A DNA stretch of 64,000 nucleotides from Haloechinothrix sp033042135 (lineage in GTDB: Bacteria; Actinomycetota; Actinomycetes; Mycobacteriales; Pseudonocardiaceae). The notes below the pieces were generated by a model that saw only the letters and a program-made list of their open reading frames with translations, did no database searches and was not told the origin of the DNA. Positions 9,098-17,893 of this stretch are shown piece by piece. Within the stretch, counting starts at the first letter, position 1, and each line of letters starts with the position of its first letter. Both the position numbers and the translations under genes were made by a program. The stretch lies in assembly GCF_033042135.1 (NCBI RefSeq), contig NZ_WBXM01000005.1, forward strand, positions 62,001 through 126,000, read 5' to 3'.

Positions 9098-11026
9098 GTG
9101 TGCGGCTTGCTCGGACTCATCTGCGGCACGACAGACAGCGCGGAGCGCGCCCGCCCCGCGGTCGCGTCGGCCTTGCACTGTCAGCGACATCGCGGACCGG
9201 ACGAGAGCGACACCTGGGCCGCCGACGAGGTGGTCTACGGCTTCAACCGCCTGTCGATCATCGACATCGAACACTCCCATCAGCCGCTGACCTGGGGACC
9301 TTCCGATGCGCCCGACCGCTACACGCTGCTGTTCAACGGCGAGATCTACAACTATCTCGAGCTCCGTGAGGAACTGATCACACAGTACGGTGCTGTGTTT
9401 CACACCTCAGGCGACAGCGAAGTGATCATCGCCGCATATCATTACCTCGGCACGGCGGCGCTGCGCAGGCTCCGCGGCATGTTCGCGTTCGTGATCTGGG
9501 ATGCGCACCAGCGTCTGGCCTTCGGCGCGCGCGACCCGTTCGGCATCAAGCCGCTGTTCTACGCCACCGGCCCCACCGGCACGGCATTGTCGAGCGAGAA
9601 GAAGAGCCTCCTCGAGCTCGCGGGCACACTGGGTATCGCCGAGGAGCTGGACCGCACGGCCTTGCAGCATTACCTGACGTTGCAGTACGTCCCGGAGCCG
9701 GAAAGCCTGCACACCACCATCCGGCGGGTCGAGTCCGGCTGCTCGATCACGGTGCGGCCAGGTGAGCAGCCGGTGATCGAGCGGTACTTCTTCCCCGAGT
9801 TCACCGCACGGCAGGTCACCGGCAGCGGGGAGGCTGATGCGCTGCATCACCGTATCGCCGAGGTGCTGCGGGACTCGGTGGCCAAGCACATGCGCGCCGA
9901 CGTCACCGTCGGCGCGTTCCTGTCGGGGGGTATCGACTCCACCGCGATCGCCGCGCTGGCGGCCGAACACAACCCGAACCTGATCACTTTCACGACCGGC
10001 TTCGAGCGCGAGGGCTACTCGGAAGTCGATGTCGCGGTGGAGTCGGCGGAGGCCATCGGAGTCGAGCACGTGGTGCGGACCGTCTCCGCACAGGAGATGA
10101 TGGACGTACTGCCGTTGATCGTCTGGTACCTGGATGACCCGGTGGCCGACCCAGCGCTGGTGCCGCTGTGGTTCGTCGCGCGAGAGGCACGCAAGCACGT
10201 CAAGGTCGTGCTGTCCGGCGAGGGCGCGGACGAGCTCTTCGGCGGCTACACCATCTACCGCGAGCCGATATCACTGGCACCGTTCGAGAAGCTGCCCGGC
10301 GGAATCCGGAGGTTGCTCGCAGCGGTATCGACACGGATGCCGGAGGGCAGACGAGGCAAGGATCTCCTGCGTCGCGGGTCGTTGCCGCTGGAGGAGCGTT
10401 ACTACGGCAATGCCCGGTTGTTCCGCCAGGACCAGCTCGCCGAGGTGCTGCGCTGCTTCGACGGCACCGTGGGGCACCGCGACGTCACCGCCGAGCCCTA
10501 CCGCATCTCCCAGGGATGGGACCCGGTCGCCCGGATGCAGCATGTCGACCTGTTCACCTGGCTACGCGGCGACATTCTGGTCAAAGCCGACAAGATGACC
10601 ATGGCCAACTCGCTCGAGCTGCGCGTGCCGTTTCTCGACTCCGCGGTTTTCGAGGTCGCGGCCGACATCCCGCTGGATGAGAAGGTCACCAAGGAGACCA
10701 CCAAGCACGCGCTGCGTCGCGCGCTGGCGATGATCGTCCCGGAACACGTGCTGAACCGCCGCAAGCTCGGTTTCCCTGTCCCGATCCGCTACTGGCTGCG
10801 CGACGAGATGTACGACTGGGCGCAAGGAATCATCAATGACTCGGCCACCAACGAGGTGATCGACAAGCCCGCCGTGCTGCGTATGCTCGCGGATCATCGT
10901 GACGGGAACGTCGACCACAGCAGGCGCATCTGGGCGCTGCTGGTCTTCATGCTCTGGCACGGCATCTTCATCGAGGGCCGCATCAAACCGGAGGTTCCGG
11001 AGCCCCACTACCCCGTGAAGCTCTGA
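9098..11026 (+). CDS. asnB: Glutamine-dependent amidotransferase of the asparagine synthetase B family
   Basis: This 642-residue protein begins MCGLLGLI, exposing Cys2 as the N-terminal glutaminase nucleophile. A synthetase domain follows with the ATP-pyrophosphatase loop SGGIDST (residues 276-282). By sequence it is AsnB. Its place next to ctaC-ctaF is that of Rv2201 in mycobacteria and ltsA in Corynebacterium, whose loss alters lysozyme sensitivity; related Bacillus AsnB amidates meso-diaminopimelate of peptidoglycan. Cell-wall amidation is therefore at least as likely as asparagine synthesis, but the sequence alone does not decide. The GTG start is fixed by the need for Cys at position 2. 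Confidence 0.93.
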   Translation: MCGLLGLICGTTDSAERARPAVASALHCQRHRGPDESDTWAADEVVYGFNRLSIIDIEHSHQPLTWGPSDAPDRYTLLFNGEIYNYLELREELITQYGAVFHTSGDSEVIIAAYHYLGTAALRRLRGMFAFVIWDAHQRLAFGARDPFGIKPLFYATGPTGTALSSEKKSLLELAGTLGIAEELDRTALQHYLTLQYVPEPESLHTTIRRVESGCSITVRPGEQPVIERYFFPEFTARQVTGSGEADALHHRIAEVLRDSVAKHMRADVTVGAFLSGGIDSTAIAALAAEHNPNLITFTTGFEREGYSEVDVAVESAEAIGVEHVVRTVSAQEMMDVLPLIVWYLDDPVADPALVPLWFVAREARKHVKVVLSGEGADELFGGYTIYREPISLAPFEKLPGGIRRLLAAVSTRMPEGRRGKDLLRRGSLPLEERYYGNARLFRQDQLAEVLRCFDGTVGHRDVTAEPYRISQGWDPVARMQHVDLFTWLRGDILVKADKMTMANSLELRVPFLDSAVFEVAADIPLDEKVTKETTKHALRRALAMIVPEHVLNRRKLGFPVPIRYWLRDEMYDWAQGIINDSATNEVIDKPAVLRMLADHRDGNVDHSRRIWALLVFMLWHGIFIEGRIKPEVPEPHYPVKL

Positions 11027-11436
11027 CTCCGGAAAGCCAAAACCCCGGTTGCGCTCGGTTCGGCGGTGCGAGCCGAAGGGGTCCTCGGGTACCGGATATG
11101 TACCGAAGGAGGCCTTCGGCTCACCAGCCTTGCCTCCGGCTTCCCTCGGACGGGTGACCGCAGCGGAGGCTGGTGGATATTACTCGGAGGTAAGGGTGTC
11201 GCGTTCCTGCTCGACCCTCTACGGTCGCGGATGTGACGAAGGTAACGGAGCCGGAAAGCTTGCAGGAACTGATCGCGGATTGCGGTGCGATCCCCAGGAT
11301 GCGTGCTGCTGCGACCGCAACGGCGAGCCGGGCAGCGGAAACGGCGCCCGCGTGGGAGATCGACGAGCGCTGTCGGCAACACGTCGCCGAGCTCGACGAG
11401 TACGTCTAGCCCCGGCCAGACCACCGCGAATTAGGC
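11027..11436. other. Intergenic stretch between asnB and erpA
   Basis: About 410 bp without a recognisable gene. Just after asnB there is a short inverted repeat (TTCGGC at 11059-11064, GCCGAA at 11072-11077) that could be a weak terminator. A possible 58-codon frame (listed separately) fills 11233-11409. The rest shows nothing I can name. Confidence 0.4.
11233..11409 (+). CDS. Possible small protein of unknown function (58 aa)
   Basis: A GTG-started frame encodes VTKVTEPESLQELIADCGA and continues through an Ala-rich middle to the C-terminus VAELDEYV. It has two cysteines, no membrane segment and no family I recognise. The preceding bases carry no strong ribosome binding site. It ends 27 bp before a large palindromic terminator on the same side, which is the main reason to list it. 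It may be a remnant or a chance frame. Confidence 0.25.
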   Translation: MTKVTEPESLQELIADCGAIPRMRAAATATASRAAETAPAWEIDERCRQHVAELDEYV

Positions 11437-11472
11437 AGTGGGGCCGCGAGCCTGCAGGCTCGCGGCCCCACT
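11437..11472. terminator. Perfect 36-bp palindrome, bidirectional terminator
   Basis: Sixteen bases (11437-11452, AGTGGGGCCGCGAGCC) are exactly complementary to 11457-11472 around the self-complementary centre TGCA. It lies between the end of asnB or the small frame and the end of the minus-strand erpA gene, where convergent transcription must stop. No U-tract follows, as is common in high-GC actinobacteria. Confidence 0.8.
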
Positions 11473-11522
11473 CGCGACAACTCCGTCACGCCTCGCCACG
11501 GCCGACGGCGGCGCGCACGATC

Positions 11523-11897
11523 TCAGTTGAACGAGTCCCCGCAGGCGCACGACCCCGTGGCCTGGGGGTTTTCGATGGTGAAACCCTGCTTCTCGATGGT
11601 GTCGACGAAGTCGATGACGGCTTCCTGCACGTAGGGAGCACTCATCCGGTCAACAGCCACCTGCAGGCCGTTGAACTCGCGGAAGAGATCCCCGTCCAAC
11701 GTGCGCTCGTCAAAGAACAGCTGGTAGCGGAGGCCCGCACACCCACCAGGCTGCACAGCGAGGCGCAGGTGCATGTCGTCCCGGCCCTCCTGCTCGAGCA
11801 GGGCCTTCGCCTTGGCCGCCGCAGCGTCTGTCAGGACCACCCCGTGCGTGGCCTCGGCGGTTCCCGGCTGTTCGCCGGTCTGCTCAGCAGTCGTCAT
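11523..11897 (-). CDS. erpA: A-type iron-sulfur carrier/insertion protein (HesB/IscA family)
   Basis: This is a 124-residue A-type carrier that holds an Fe-S cluster and passes it to apo-proteins. The three ligand cysteines are in GGCAGLRY and in the C-terminal GSCACGDSF. Length and the ending match the actinobacterial homologue (Rv2204c) next to the cytochrome oxidase genes. Likely clients in this window include the Rieske protein, MoaA and the ferredoxin reductase, but that is inference. The gene symbol is by similarity; IscA-type naming is equally used. Confidence 0.92.
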   Translation of the reverse strand: MTTAEQTGEQPGTAEATHGVVLTDAAAAKAKALLEQEGRDDMHLRLAVQPGGCAGLRYQLFFDERTLDGDLFREFNGLQVAVDRMSAPYVQEAVIDFVDTIEKQGFTIENPQATGSCACGDSFN

Positions 11898-12066
11898 GGC
11901 ACTCCCTTACGGTGTCGCTCTGGTGCGTCGTTCGCGTCCACCAGGGTGAACGTCACCATCGACCCGGAGCATTCCGATGAGCTCCGGCGTTGATGGCACC
12001 ACGTCCATGGTGACACATGCCGTGGCCACCTGAACATCAACGTGACCCCTACAATACCCTGGTGAA

Positions 12067-12741
12067 GTGAGGTTCTTCCGTCGTAACACGTCCGCAGCTG
12101 ACAACGACGCCGACAGCGAGACCGAGGCAGGCGTCGACGAGGTGGACCAGCAGGCTCCGAAGGGGGCTACCCCGAAGAAGGGGCGGCCGACCCCGCGCCG
12201 GAACCAGGCCGCGCCGGGTAAGCGCGGCCCCGTGCCACCGCCACCGCGCAACACCCGGGAGGCCATCAAACGGAGCAGGCAGCTGCGCAAGCAGAGCCCT
12301 GCCTCGAAGATGACCAAGGAGGAGCGCAAGGCCGCGGCCAAGGAACGCAGGGAACGCATGATGGCCGGGGACGAACGGTACCTGCTGCCGAGGGATCGCG
12401 GCCCGGTGAAGGCCTTCGTCCGCGACGTGGTCGACTCGCGCCGCAACCTGCTCGGCCTGTTCATGCCGCTGGCGATCATCGTGTTCATGTCGCTGCTGGT
12501 GCCGGATCCCGCCATCCAGCAGTGGGCCACGCTGGTGACCACGGTGATGCTGTTCGGCATGGTGATCGAGGGCGTGTCCAACGGTCGCAGGATCACCCGC
12601 CTTGCCAGGGAGCACTTCCCGAACGAGACCATCAAGGGCCGTTCGATCGGCTGGTACGCCTTCGTGCGCGCCACTCAGTTGCGCAGGCTCCGCGTCCCAC
12701 GGCCGCGGGTGAAACCGGGTGATCCGGTCAAGGTGCGGTAA
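12067..12741 (+). CDS. DUF3043 membrane protein
   Basis: This is a 224-residue protein of the actinobacterial DUF3043 family (Rv2206-like). A long, very basic and acidic N-terminal half (rich in Lys, Arg and Glu, with KMTKEERKAAAKERRERMM) is cytoplasmic. Two adjacent helices follow (about residues 138-152 and 155-175) and then a short basic tail. The function is unknown. It starts with GTG and is followed after 15 bp by cobT on the same strand, so the two may be co-transcribed. Confidence 0.85.
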   Translation: MRFFRRNTSAADNDADSETEAGVDEVDQQAPKGATPKKGRPTPRRNQAAPGKRGPVPPPPRNTREAIKRSRQLRKQSPASKMTKEERKAAAKERRERMMAGDERYLLPRDRGPVKAFVRDVVDSRRNLLGLFMPLAIIVFMSLLVPDPAIQQWATLVTTVMLFGMVIEGVSNGRRITRLAREHFPNETIKGRSIGWYAFVRATQLRRLRVPRPRVKPGDPVKVR

Positions 12742-12756
12742 CCGGCGAGCCCCAGG

Positions 12757-13953
12757 ATGTCGCCAGCCATGACGCCCGAGCACACCGGAGGTGACGACCC
12801 GGCCGCCCAGGCCGTCACCTTCGACCGCGCCGCGACCCCCGACGAGCAGGCCCGCACCGCGGCGCTGACCCGCGCGGGTCCGCCGCTACTCAGCACACCG
12901 GTGCCGTGCGGACCGCCCGTGCAGTCCGCACGGCAGGCAACCGGGCACACCCATGCGGGCGCGCGTGGCGGGGCCCGTGCCGATGGCCTCGGCGTGCTCG
13001 ACGAGCTGGCTGGCTGGATCGCCGCGTGCCAGGGCCACTACCCGCCGCAGCCGCTGGCACGGCCACGGCACGTGATCTTCGCCGCCGATCACGGTATCGC
13101 CGAACGCGGCGTCTCGGTACGCGCGGCGGGGTCGACGGCTGCGTGGCTGACCGAGCCCGCTCCCCCGGCAACGGCGATGCGGTTGCTGCGCTCGGCAGGC
13201 GACCCCGCTCCGAGGATGGTCGACATCGGTCTCGCGGGTGAGCTCGATCCGCACCTGGCCGATACCCGCTTCCGGGTGTGCCGCTCCTCCCGGCCCATCG
13301 ATGTGGCCGACGCGCTCGACGATGCAGAGGCCCGCGCCGCCGTGGCTGCAGGAAGGGCGATCGCCGACGGCGAGATCGATTCCGGCAGCGATCTGCTGCT
13401 CGGTACCGCCCTCGGCGTCGGGGTCTCCACTCCTGCCGCCGCGATCATCGCGGCGCTGACCGGTACCGAGCCGGTCGCCGTCACCGGCCGAGGTTCCGGC
13501 ATCGACGATGCGGCGTGGATGCGCAAGGCCGCTGCCGTTCGGGATGCGCTGCGCCGTGCCCGGTCGGTACTGGCCGACCCCGTCGCGGTGTTGCGCACCG
13601 TCGGCGGCGCCGATATCGCGGCGCTGACCGGTTTCCTGGCACAGGCCGCGGTGCGACGCACCCCGGTGCTACTCGACGGTCTGGGTGCGGCCGCGGCGGC
13701 GCTGATGGCAGCCGAGCTGGTGCCCGGTGCCCGTGCCTGGTGGCGCCCCACCCACCGGCTGCCGGAGCCCGCGCACCCCGCGGTGCTCGACCGGCTGGAG
13801 CTGGAGCCGGTCCTCGAGCTGCCGATGGCGGCCGCTGCGGCGCCCGCCGCACTGTCGGTGCTGGTGATGGCGACGGCTGCGCACGCCGATCACGGCAGGG
13901 CGGCTCCCGACGAGACGCATCCCGACCCCGGCTCCGGGGTCGGGAGCGCCTGA
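12757..13953 (+). CDS. cobT: Nicotinate-nucleotide--dimethylbenzimidazole phosphoribosyltransferase
   Basis: CobT makes alpha-ribazole phosphate for the lower ligand of cobalamin. The 398-residue product has the family core: an early FAADHGIAERGVS segment (about residues 108-120), LLLGTALGVGVSTPAAAI, and a C-terminal Gly/Ala-rich substrate region. The ATG at 12757 is preceded by CCCAGG; a second ATG four codons later is possible. No other cobalamin genes and no B12 riboswitch are visible nearby. It is convergent with ilvE, with only six bases between the two stop codons. Confidence 0.93.
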   Translation: MSPAMTPEHTGGDDPAAQAVTFDRAATPDEQARTAALTRAGPPLLSTPVPCGPPVQSARQATGHTHAGARGGARADGLGVLDELAGWIAACQGHYPPQPLARPRHVIFAADHGIAERGVSVRAAGSTAAWLTEPAPPATAMRLLRSAGDPAPRMVDIGLAGELDPHLADTRFRVCRSSRPIDVADALDDAEARAAVAAGRAIADGEIDSGSDLLLGTALGVGVSTPAAAIIAALTGTEPVAVTGRGSGIDDAAWMRKAAAVRDALRRARSVLADPVAVLRTVGGADIAALTGFLAQAAVRRTPVLLDGLGAAAAALMAAELVPGARAWWRPTHRLPEPAHPAVLDRLELEPVLELPMAAAAAPAALSVLVMATAAHADHGRAAPDETHPDPGSGVGSA

Positions 13954-13959
13954 GGCCAC

Positions 13960-15063
13960 TCAGGACAGCGTGTACCGCCAGCCGTGCGGGTCCGCATCCC
14001 GACCCGTCTGGATCCCGATCAGTGCCTCACGCAGCCGCATTGTCACCTCGCCCGGCTGGCCCCCGGCGATGTCGAAGGCCCCACCGGAATGCTTGACGTG
14101 CCCGACCGGGGTGATCACCGCGGCGGTGCCACAGGCGAACACCTCGGTAAGTTCCCCCGATGTAGCCGCCTTCTCCCATTCGTCGGTCGAGATCTTGCGC
14201 TCGGTCACCGGGTAGCCGAAGTCCTGGCAGAGCGTGATCAGCGAGTCCCGGGTCACGCCGGGAAGCAGGCTCCCGGTGAGCTCGGGGGTGACGATCTGGG
14301 CGTTCTCGCCGGACCCGAACACGAAGAACAGGTTCATGCCCCCCATTTCCTCGACCCAGGCATGCTCCACCGCGTCGAGCCACACCACTTGGTCGCAGCC
14401 CTGCTCCACGGCCTGGGCCTGCGCGACGAACGAGGCACCGTAGTTGCCTGCACACTTGACGTAGCCGGTGCCCCCGGGGGCGGCGCGCGTGTAGTCGGTG
14501 GACAGCCACACGCTGACCGGCTTGACTCCCCCGGCGAAGTACGATCCCGCAGGCGAGGCGATCAGCATGTAGAGGTACCGATTGGCAGGCCGGTTCACAC
14601 CGAGGCTGGCCTCGGTCGCGATGGTGAACGGCCGCAGGTACAGCGAGGCGCCCTCACCCTCGGGAACCCACCGGCCGTCGGCGGCGATCAGCTCCGTCAG
14701 CGAGTCGAGGAAGACCTCGTCCGGCAGCTCCGGGATGGCCAGCCTGCGGGCCGAGCGGCGGAACCGAACGGCGTTGCGTCCCGGCCGGAACGACGCGATC
14801 GATCCGTCGGGCTGCCGGTAGGCCTTCAGCCCTTCGAAGATCGCCTGACCGTAGTGCAGCACCGAGGTGGCGGGATCCAGCGTGATCGGCGCGTACGGTT
14901 CGACAGTGGCGTCGTGCCAGCCGCGGTCGCTGTCCCAGCGCACCGTCACCATGTGGTCGGTGAACTGGGTGCCGAAACCGGGATTCGCCAGTACCTCAGC
15001 TACGCGCTCCGGGGTCGCCGGTGAGGTGCTGAGGTTTCGCGTGAATGGTAGTGAGGTCGTCAT
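13960..15063 (-). CDS. ilvE: Branched-chain amino acid aminotransferase
   Basis: This PLP enzyme transfers the amino group in the last step of Leu, Ile and Val synthesis and the first step of their breakdown. The 367-residue product is a fold-type IV aminotransferase of the long, actinobacterial/eukaryotic class: YGQAIFEGLKAYR near residue 80, the PLP-lysine context GGTGYVKCAGNYGAS, and EEMGGMNLFFV with the PLP-binding glutamate. The ATG at 15063 (MTTSLPF) matches family starts, although the frame continues upstream. Position between cobT and pepA matches Rv2210c. Confidence 0.95.
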   Translation of the reverse strand: MTTSLPFTRNLSTSPATPERVAEVLANPGFGTQFTDHMVTVRWDSDRGWHDATVEPYAPITLDPATSVLHYGQAIFEGLKAYRQPDGSIASFRPGRNAVRFRRSARRLAIPELPDEVFLDSLTELIAADGRWVPEGEGASLYLRPFTIATEASLGVNRPANRYLYMLIASPAGSYFAGGVKPVSVWLSTDYTRAAPGGTGYVKCAGNYGASFVAQAQAVEQGCDQVVWLDAVEHAWVEEMGGMNLFFVFGSGENAQIVTPELTGSLLPGVTRDSLITLCQDFGYPVTERKISTDEWEKAATSGELTEVFACGTAAVITPVGHVKHSGGAFDIAGGQPGEVTMRLREALIGIQTGRDADPHGWRYTLS

Positions 15064-15185
15064 GGCAGAACCGTATCCTCGAGCTGGAATCGTCCGGTAG
15101 GTCTTTTCGCAACGGGCCGCGGGCGTGGCACCGGTACCGCCGGTGCTCCCCGGCGCGGGCACCTCGGCTCCGCCCGCGAGGCCTC

Positions 15186-16118
15186 TCAGCTTAAACCGTT
15201 GGTGGCGGCGCGGCGATCGCCCCTCCCACGCGGGTACACCCACCCCGCCGCCACGCCGACCACGGCAACTCCCGACGCCAGCAGTAGCGCCGTTACCGGT
15301 GTCAGCAACGACGCCATGAGTGCCGCCACCACCGCAGGCAGCGCCACACGGCTACCGGCGGCTGCTGCTCCCGGTAACGGTGTGGCGACGAGCCCGTCGG
15401 CGGCGATGCGGAGCGCGACGACCGCCCCAGGCACGGTCGCCAGCACCACGACACCGTGCAGCATGCCGGTCAGCGCCGCTGCGTCGGCGGCCACCAGCGC
15501 GTCCCGCACCGGAACCGGCGACAGTCCGAGCCTGTGGGGGCCCAGCTGGTACAGCGCAGCGGCGGACACCGCGACGGCCACCGCGGTCGACCCGGCCACC
15601 CGCAGCAGCGGTATAGCGCGCCGCCTCACGGGGGTGGTCACAGTGAACAGCCCGAACATCACCGCGGCGCTCGCAGGCACGGCCAGGAAGGCTGGCAACC
15701 ACGCCTGCCCGGCTGCTGCCAGCTCGGTTTCCGGGCTCGCTCCTGCCGAGGGTACGGGGGCGACGGCAACGCAGACCGCCACGAAGGCGACGGCGGCCAC
15801 CGCCAGCGTCGCGGTGAGCGTCCACGACACCGGCCGCGGCACCGGCGGGTCCATCGCCGTGATCGCGGCGGCGACCAGCAGCACCGCTAGTCCGGCGAGC
15901 GTCTCGTGGTCCGGGGCGAGGTACCGCGCGAAGGTCGACGCGAGCAGCGCCGCCAGACCGATCGCCGCCGCGACACGCATTTCTGGCCAGGCAGGACGGT
16001 CGAACCACACCGAGACAGCGGCAACCGCGCCCGCGAGCAGCAGCCCGCCGAGCAGCCACCAGCCGCCGACGGCCGCGCCAACGGCGATACCGATCAACAG
16101 CCCGCCGCCGAGCAGCAC
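15186..16118 (-). CDS. Multi-pass membrane protein of unknown function
   Basis: This is a 310-residue, strongly hydrophobic Ala/Val/Leu-rich protein with roughly nine predicted membrane helices and short polar loops; the C-terminus YPRGRGDRRAATNGLS is cytoplasmic by the positive-inside rule. I recognise no transporter or enzyme motif. The start taken is the GTG at 16118; the true start could be slightly downstream. It lies head to head with pepA across 256 bp and tail to head with ilvE (122 bp). Adenosylcobinamide-phosphate synthase (CobS) was considered because of the cobT neighbour, but its acidic loop motif is not visible here. Confidence 0.7.
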   Translation of the reverse strand: MLLGGGLLIGIAVGAAVGGWWLLGGLLLAGAVAAVSVWFDRPAWPEMRVAAAIGLAALLASTFARYLAPDHETLAGLAVLLVAAAITAMDPPVPRPVSWTLTATLAVAAVAFVAVCVAVAPVPSAGASPETELAAAGQAWLPAFLAVPASAAVMFGLFTVTTPVRRRAIPLLRVAGSTAVAVAVSAAALYQLGPHRLGLSPVPVRDALVAADAAALTGMLHGVVVLATVPGAVVALRIAADGLVATPLPGAAAAGSRVALPAVVAALMASLLTPVTALLLASGVAVVGVAAGWVYPRGRGDRRAATNGLS

Positions 16119-16374
16119 CCGCAGTCACCGCCCTCTCCACCTCGACCGTGTCCGGCGCACCCACTATCACGGCCTCGCATCCGGCCAGCGCGAGCCTCCC
16201 CGCTGCGCGAACTCCGGAGCACCCGTCCCGCCTGTGCAACCGACCCTCTCGTGACACCACCGCGCGCCCCGTCAATAGCATGGCACTCAGTCCGGCCACG
16301 CCCGCTGGACCGTGCACAACCGTCCGGGACCCGACGCTCGACCACATCCTCGACCAGGAAGCAAGGAGCAACTC

Positions 16375-17880
16375 GTGACCCTTCCCCAGTTCACGCTCAT
16401 CGACAACCGGGACGACGCCGTGACCGCGAGCCGTGCCGAGGCCGTCATCATCGGCACCGTACAGGGCGAGGACGGCGTCGAGGTCGCCGACGGCGCGCAG
16501 GCGGTCGATGCCGCGTTCGACGGCACACTGACCGAGGTGCTCAGCGCGCTCGGCGCCAAGGGCAAGGCCGACGAGGTCGTCAAGATACCCACATTCGGCA
16601 GGCTCACCGCGCCCGTGGTCGTCGCGGCAGGGCTGGGTAAGCGTGCCGAGGGCGGGGTCACCGCCGAGCAGGTGCGGCGCGCCAGCGGCGCCGCGGCCAG
16701 GGCGTTGAACGGCGCCTCGCATGCGCTGACCACGCTCTCCGCGATAGACCTGCAGGCGAGCGTGGAAGGCACCGCCCTCGGCGCCTACACCTTCACCGAG
16801 TACAAGTCGGAACCGAACGGCCACTCCCTCACCGAGGTGGAGGTGCTGCGGCCGGTGTCAGGAGAGCACGACGAGCACCGGAACACCCTCACCGCGGCGT
16901 CGGCCATCGCCTCGGCGGTCGCGCTCGCCCGGGACCTGGTGAACACCCCGCCCAACGAGCTGTTCCCGGCGTCGTTCGCCGACCGGGCACGCGAGCAGGC
17001 CGAGGCCGAGGGCCTGAGCGTCGAGGTGCTCGATGAGAAGGACCTGGAGCGCGGCCGTTACGGCGGCATCCTGGGGGTCGGCGGTGGCTCGGCGAGGAAG
17101 CCGCGGCTGGTGCGCCTGCGGTACCGGGGCGAGCGGCCGGTGGCCAAGGTCGCGCTCGTCGGCAAGGGCATCACCTTCGACACCGGCGGGATCTCCATCA
17201 AGCCCGCAGCGAACATGGAGAACATGACCTCCGACATGGCCGGTGCCGCCGCGGTGCTGGCGACGGCCGTGCTCGCCGCGAAGCTACGTTACCCGCTCGA
17301 GGTCACCGCCTACCTCCCGCTCGCGGAGAACATGCCGTCGGCCACGGCCTACCGGCCGGGGGATGTGTTGGAGATGTACGGCGGCAAGACCGTCGAGGTG
17401 ATCAACACCGACGCCGAGGGGCGTCTGGTGCTGGCCGATGCCATCGTGCGGGCAGCGGAGGACGATCCGGACTACCTCATCGAGACCTCCACGCTCACGG
17501 GTGCGCAGCCGATCGCGCTCGGCAACCGCACCGCGGGGGTGATGGGTTCGGACGAGTTCCGGGACCGCGTCGCCGACGTGGCCCGGCGCACCGGCGAGGG
17601 AGGCTGGGCGATGCCGCTGCCGGAGGAGCTGCGTGCCGATCTCGATTCGCGGGTGGCCGACATCGCCAACGTGACGGGCAATCGCTGGGGCGGCATGCTC
17701 GTCGCCGGGGTGTTCCTCCGCGAGTTCGTGGCCGAGAACCTGCCTTGGGCACACATCGACGTCGCGGGTCCTGCCTACAACACCACCTCCGCCTGGGGCT
17801 ACACCGGCAAGGGCGGTACCGGCGTTCCGGTGCGTACGCTGGCTGCCGTGCTGGCGGAGATCGCGGGAAGCGGGGACTGA
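16375..17880 (+). CDS. pepA: Leucyl aminopeptidase (M17)
   Basis: This cytosolic two-metal aminopeptidase removes N-terminal residues from peptides. The 501-residue product has the catalytic and metal-binding run GKGITFDTGG (from residue 263) and the family signature NTDAEGRLVLADA (from residue 344). The start is the GTG at 16375, preceded by AAGGAG; an upstream in-frame GTG at 16312 lacks a site. The N-terminal domain is shorter and less conserved, as usual. It equals Rv2213 in position and is followed after 13 bp by a SUKH-domain gene. Confidence 0.94.
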   Translation: MTLPQFTLIDNRDDAVTASRAEAVIIGTVQGEDGVEVADGAQAVDAAFDGTLTEVLSALGAKGKADEVVKIPTFGRLTAPVVVAAGLGKRAEGGVTAEQVRRASGAAARALNGASHALTTLSAIDLQASVEGTALGAYTFTEYKSEPNGHSLTEVEVLRPVSGEHDEHRNTLTAASAIASAVALARDLVNTPPNELFPASFADRAREQAEAEGLSVEVLDEKDLERGRYGGILGVGGGSARKPRLVRLRYRGERPVAKVALVGKGITFDTGGISIKPAANMENMTSDMAGAAAVLATAVLAAKLRYPLEVTAYLPLAENMPSATAYRPGDVLEMYGGKTVEVINTDAEGRLVLADAIVRAAEDDPDYLIETSTLTGAQPIALGNRTAGVMGSDEFRDRVADVARRTGEGGWAMPLPEELRADLDSRVADIANVTGNRWGGMLVAGVFLREFVAENLPWAHIDVAGPAYNTTSAWGYTGKGGTGVPVRTLAAVLAEIAGSGD

Positions 17881-17893
17881 CGGGAGTACGCGG

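Noticed and set aside
12720..12760. A cobalamin riboswitch ahead of cobT
   Set aside because: The gap to the preceding gene is only 15 bp, far too short for one.
15186..16118. CobS (cobalamin synthase) identity for the membrane protein near cobT
   Set aside because: Hydrophobicity fits, but the acidic motifs of CobS are not visible; left as unknown.
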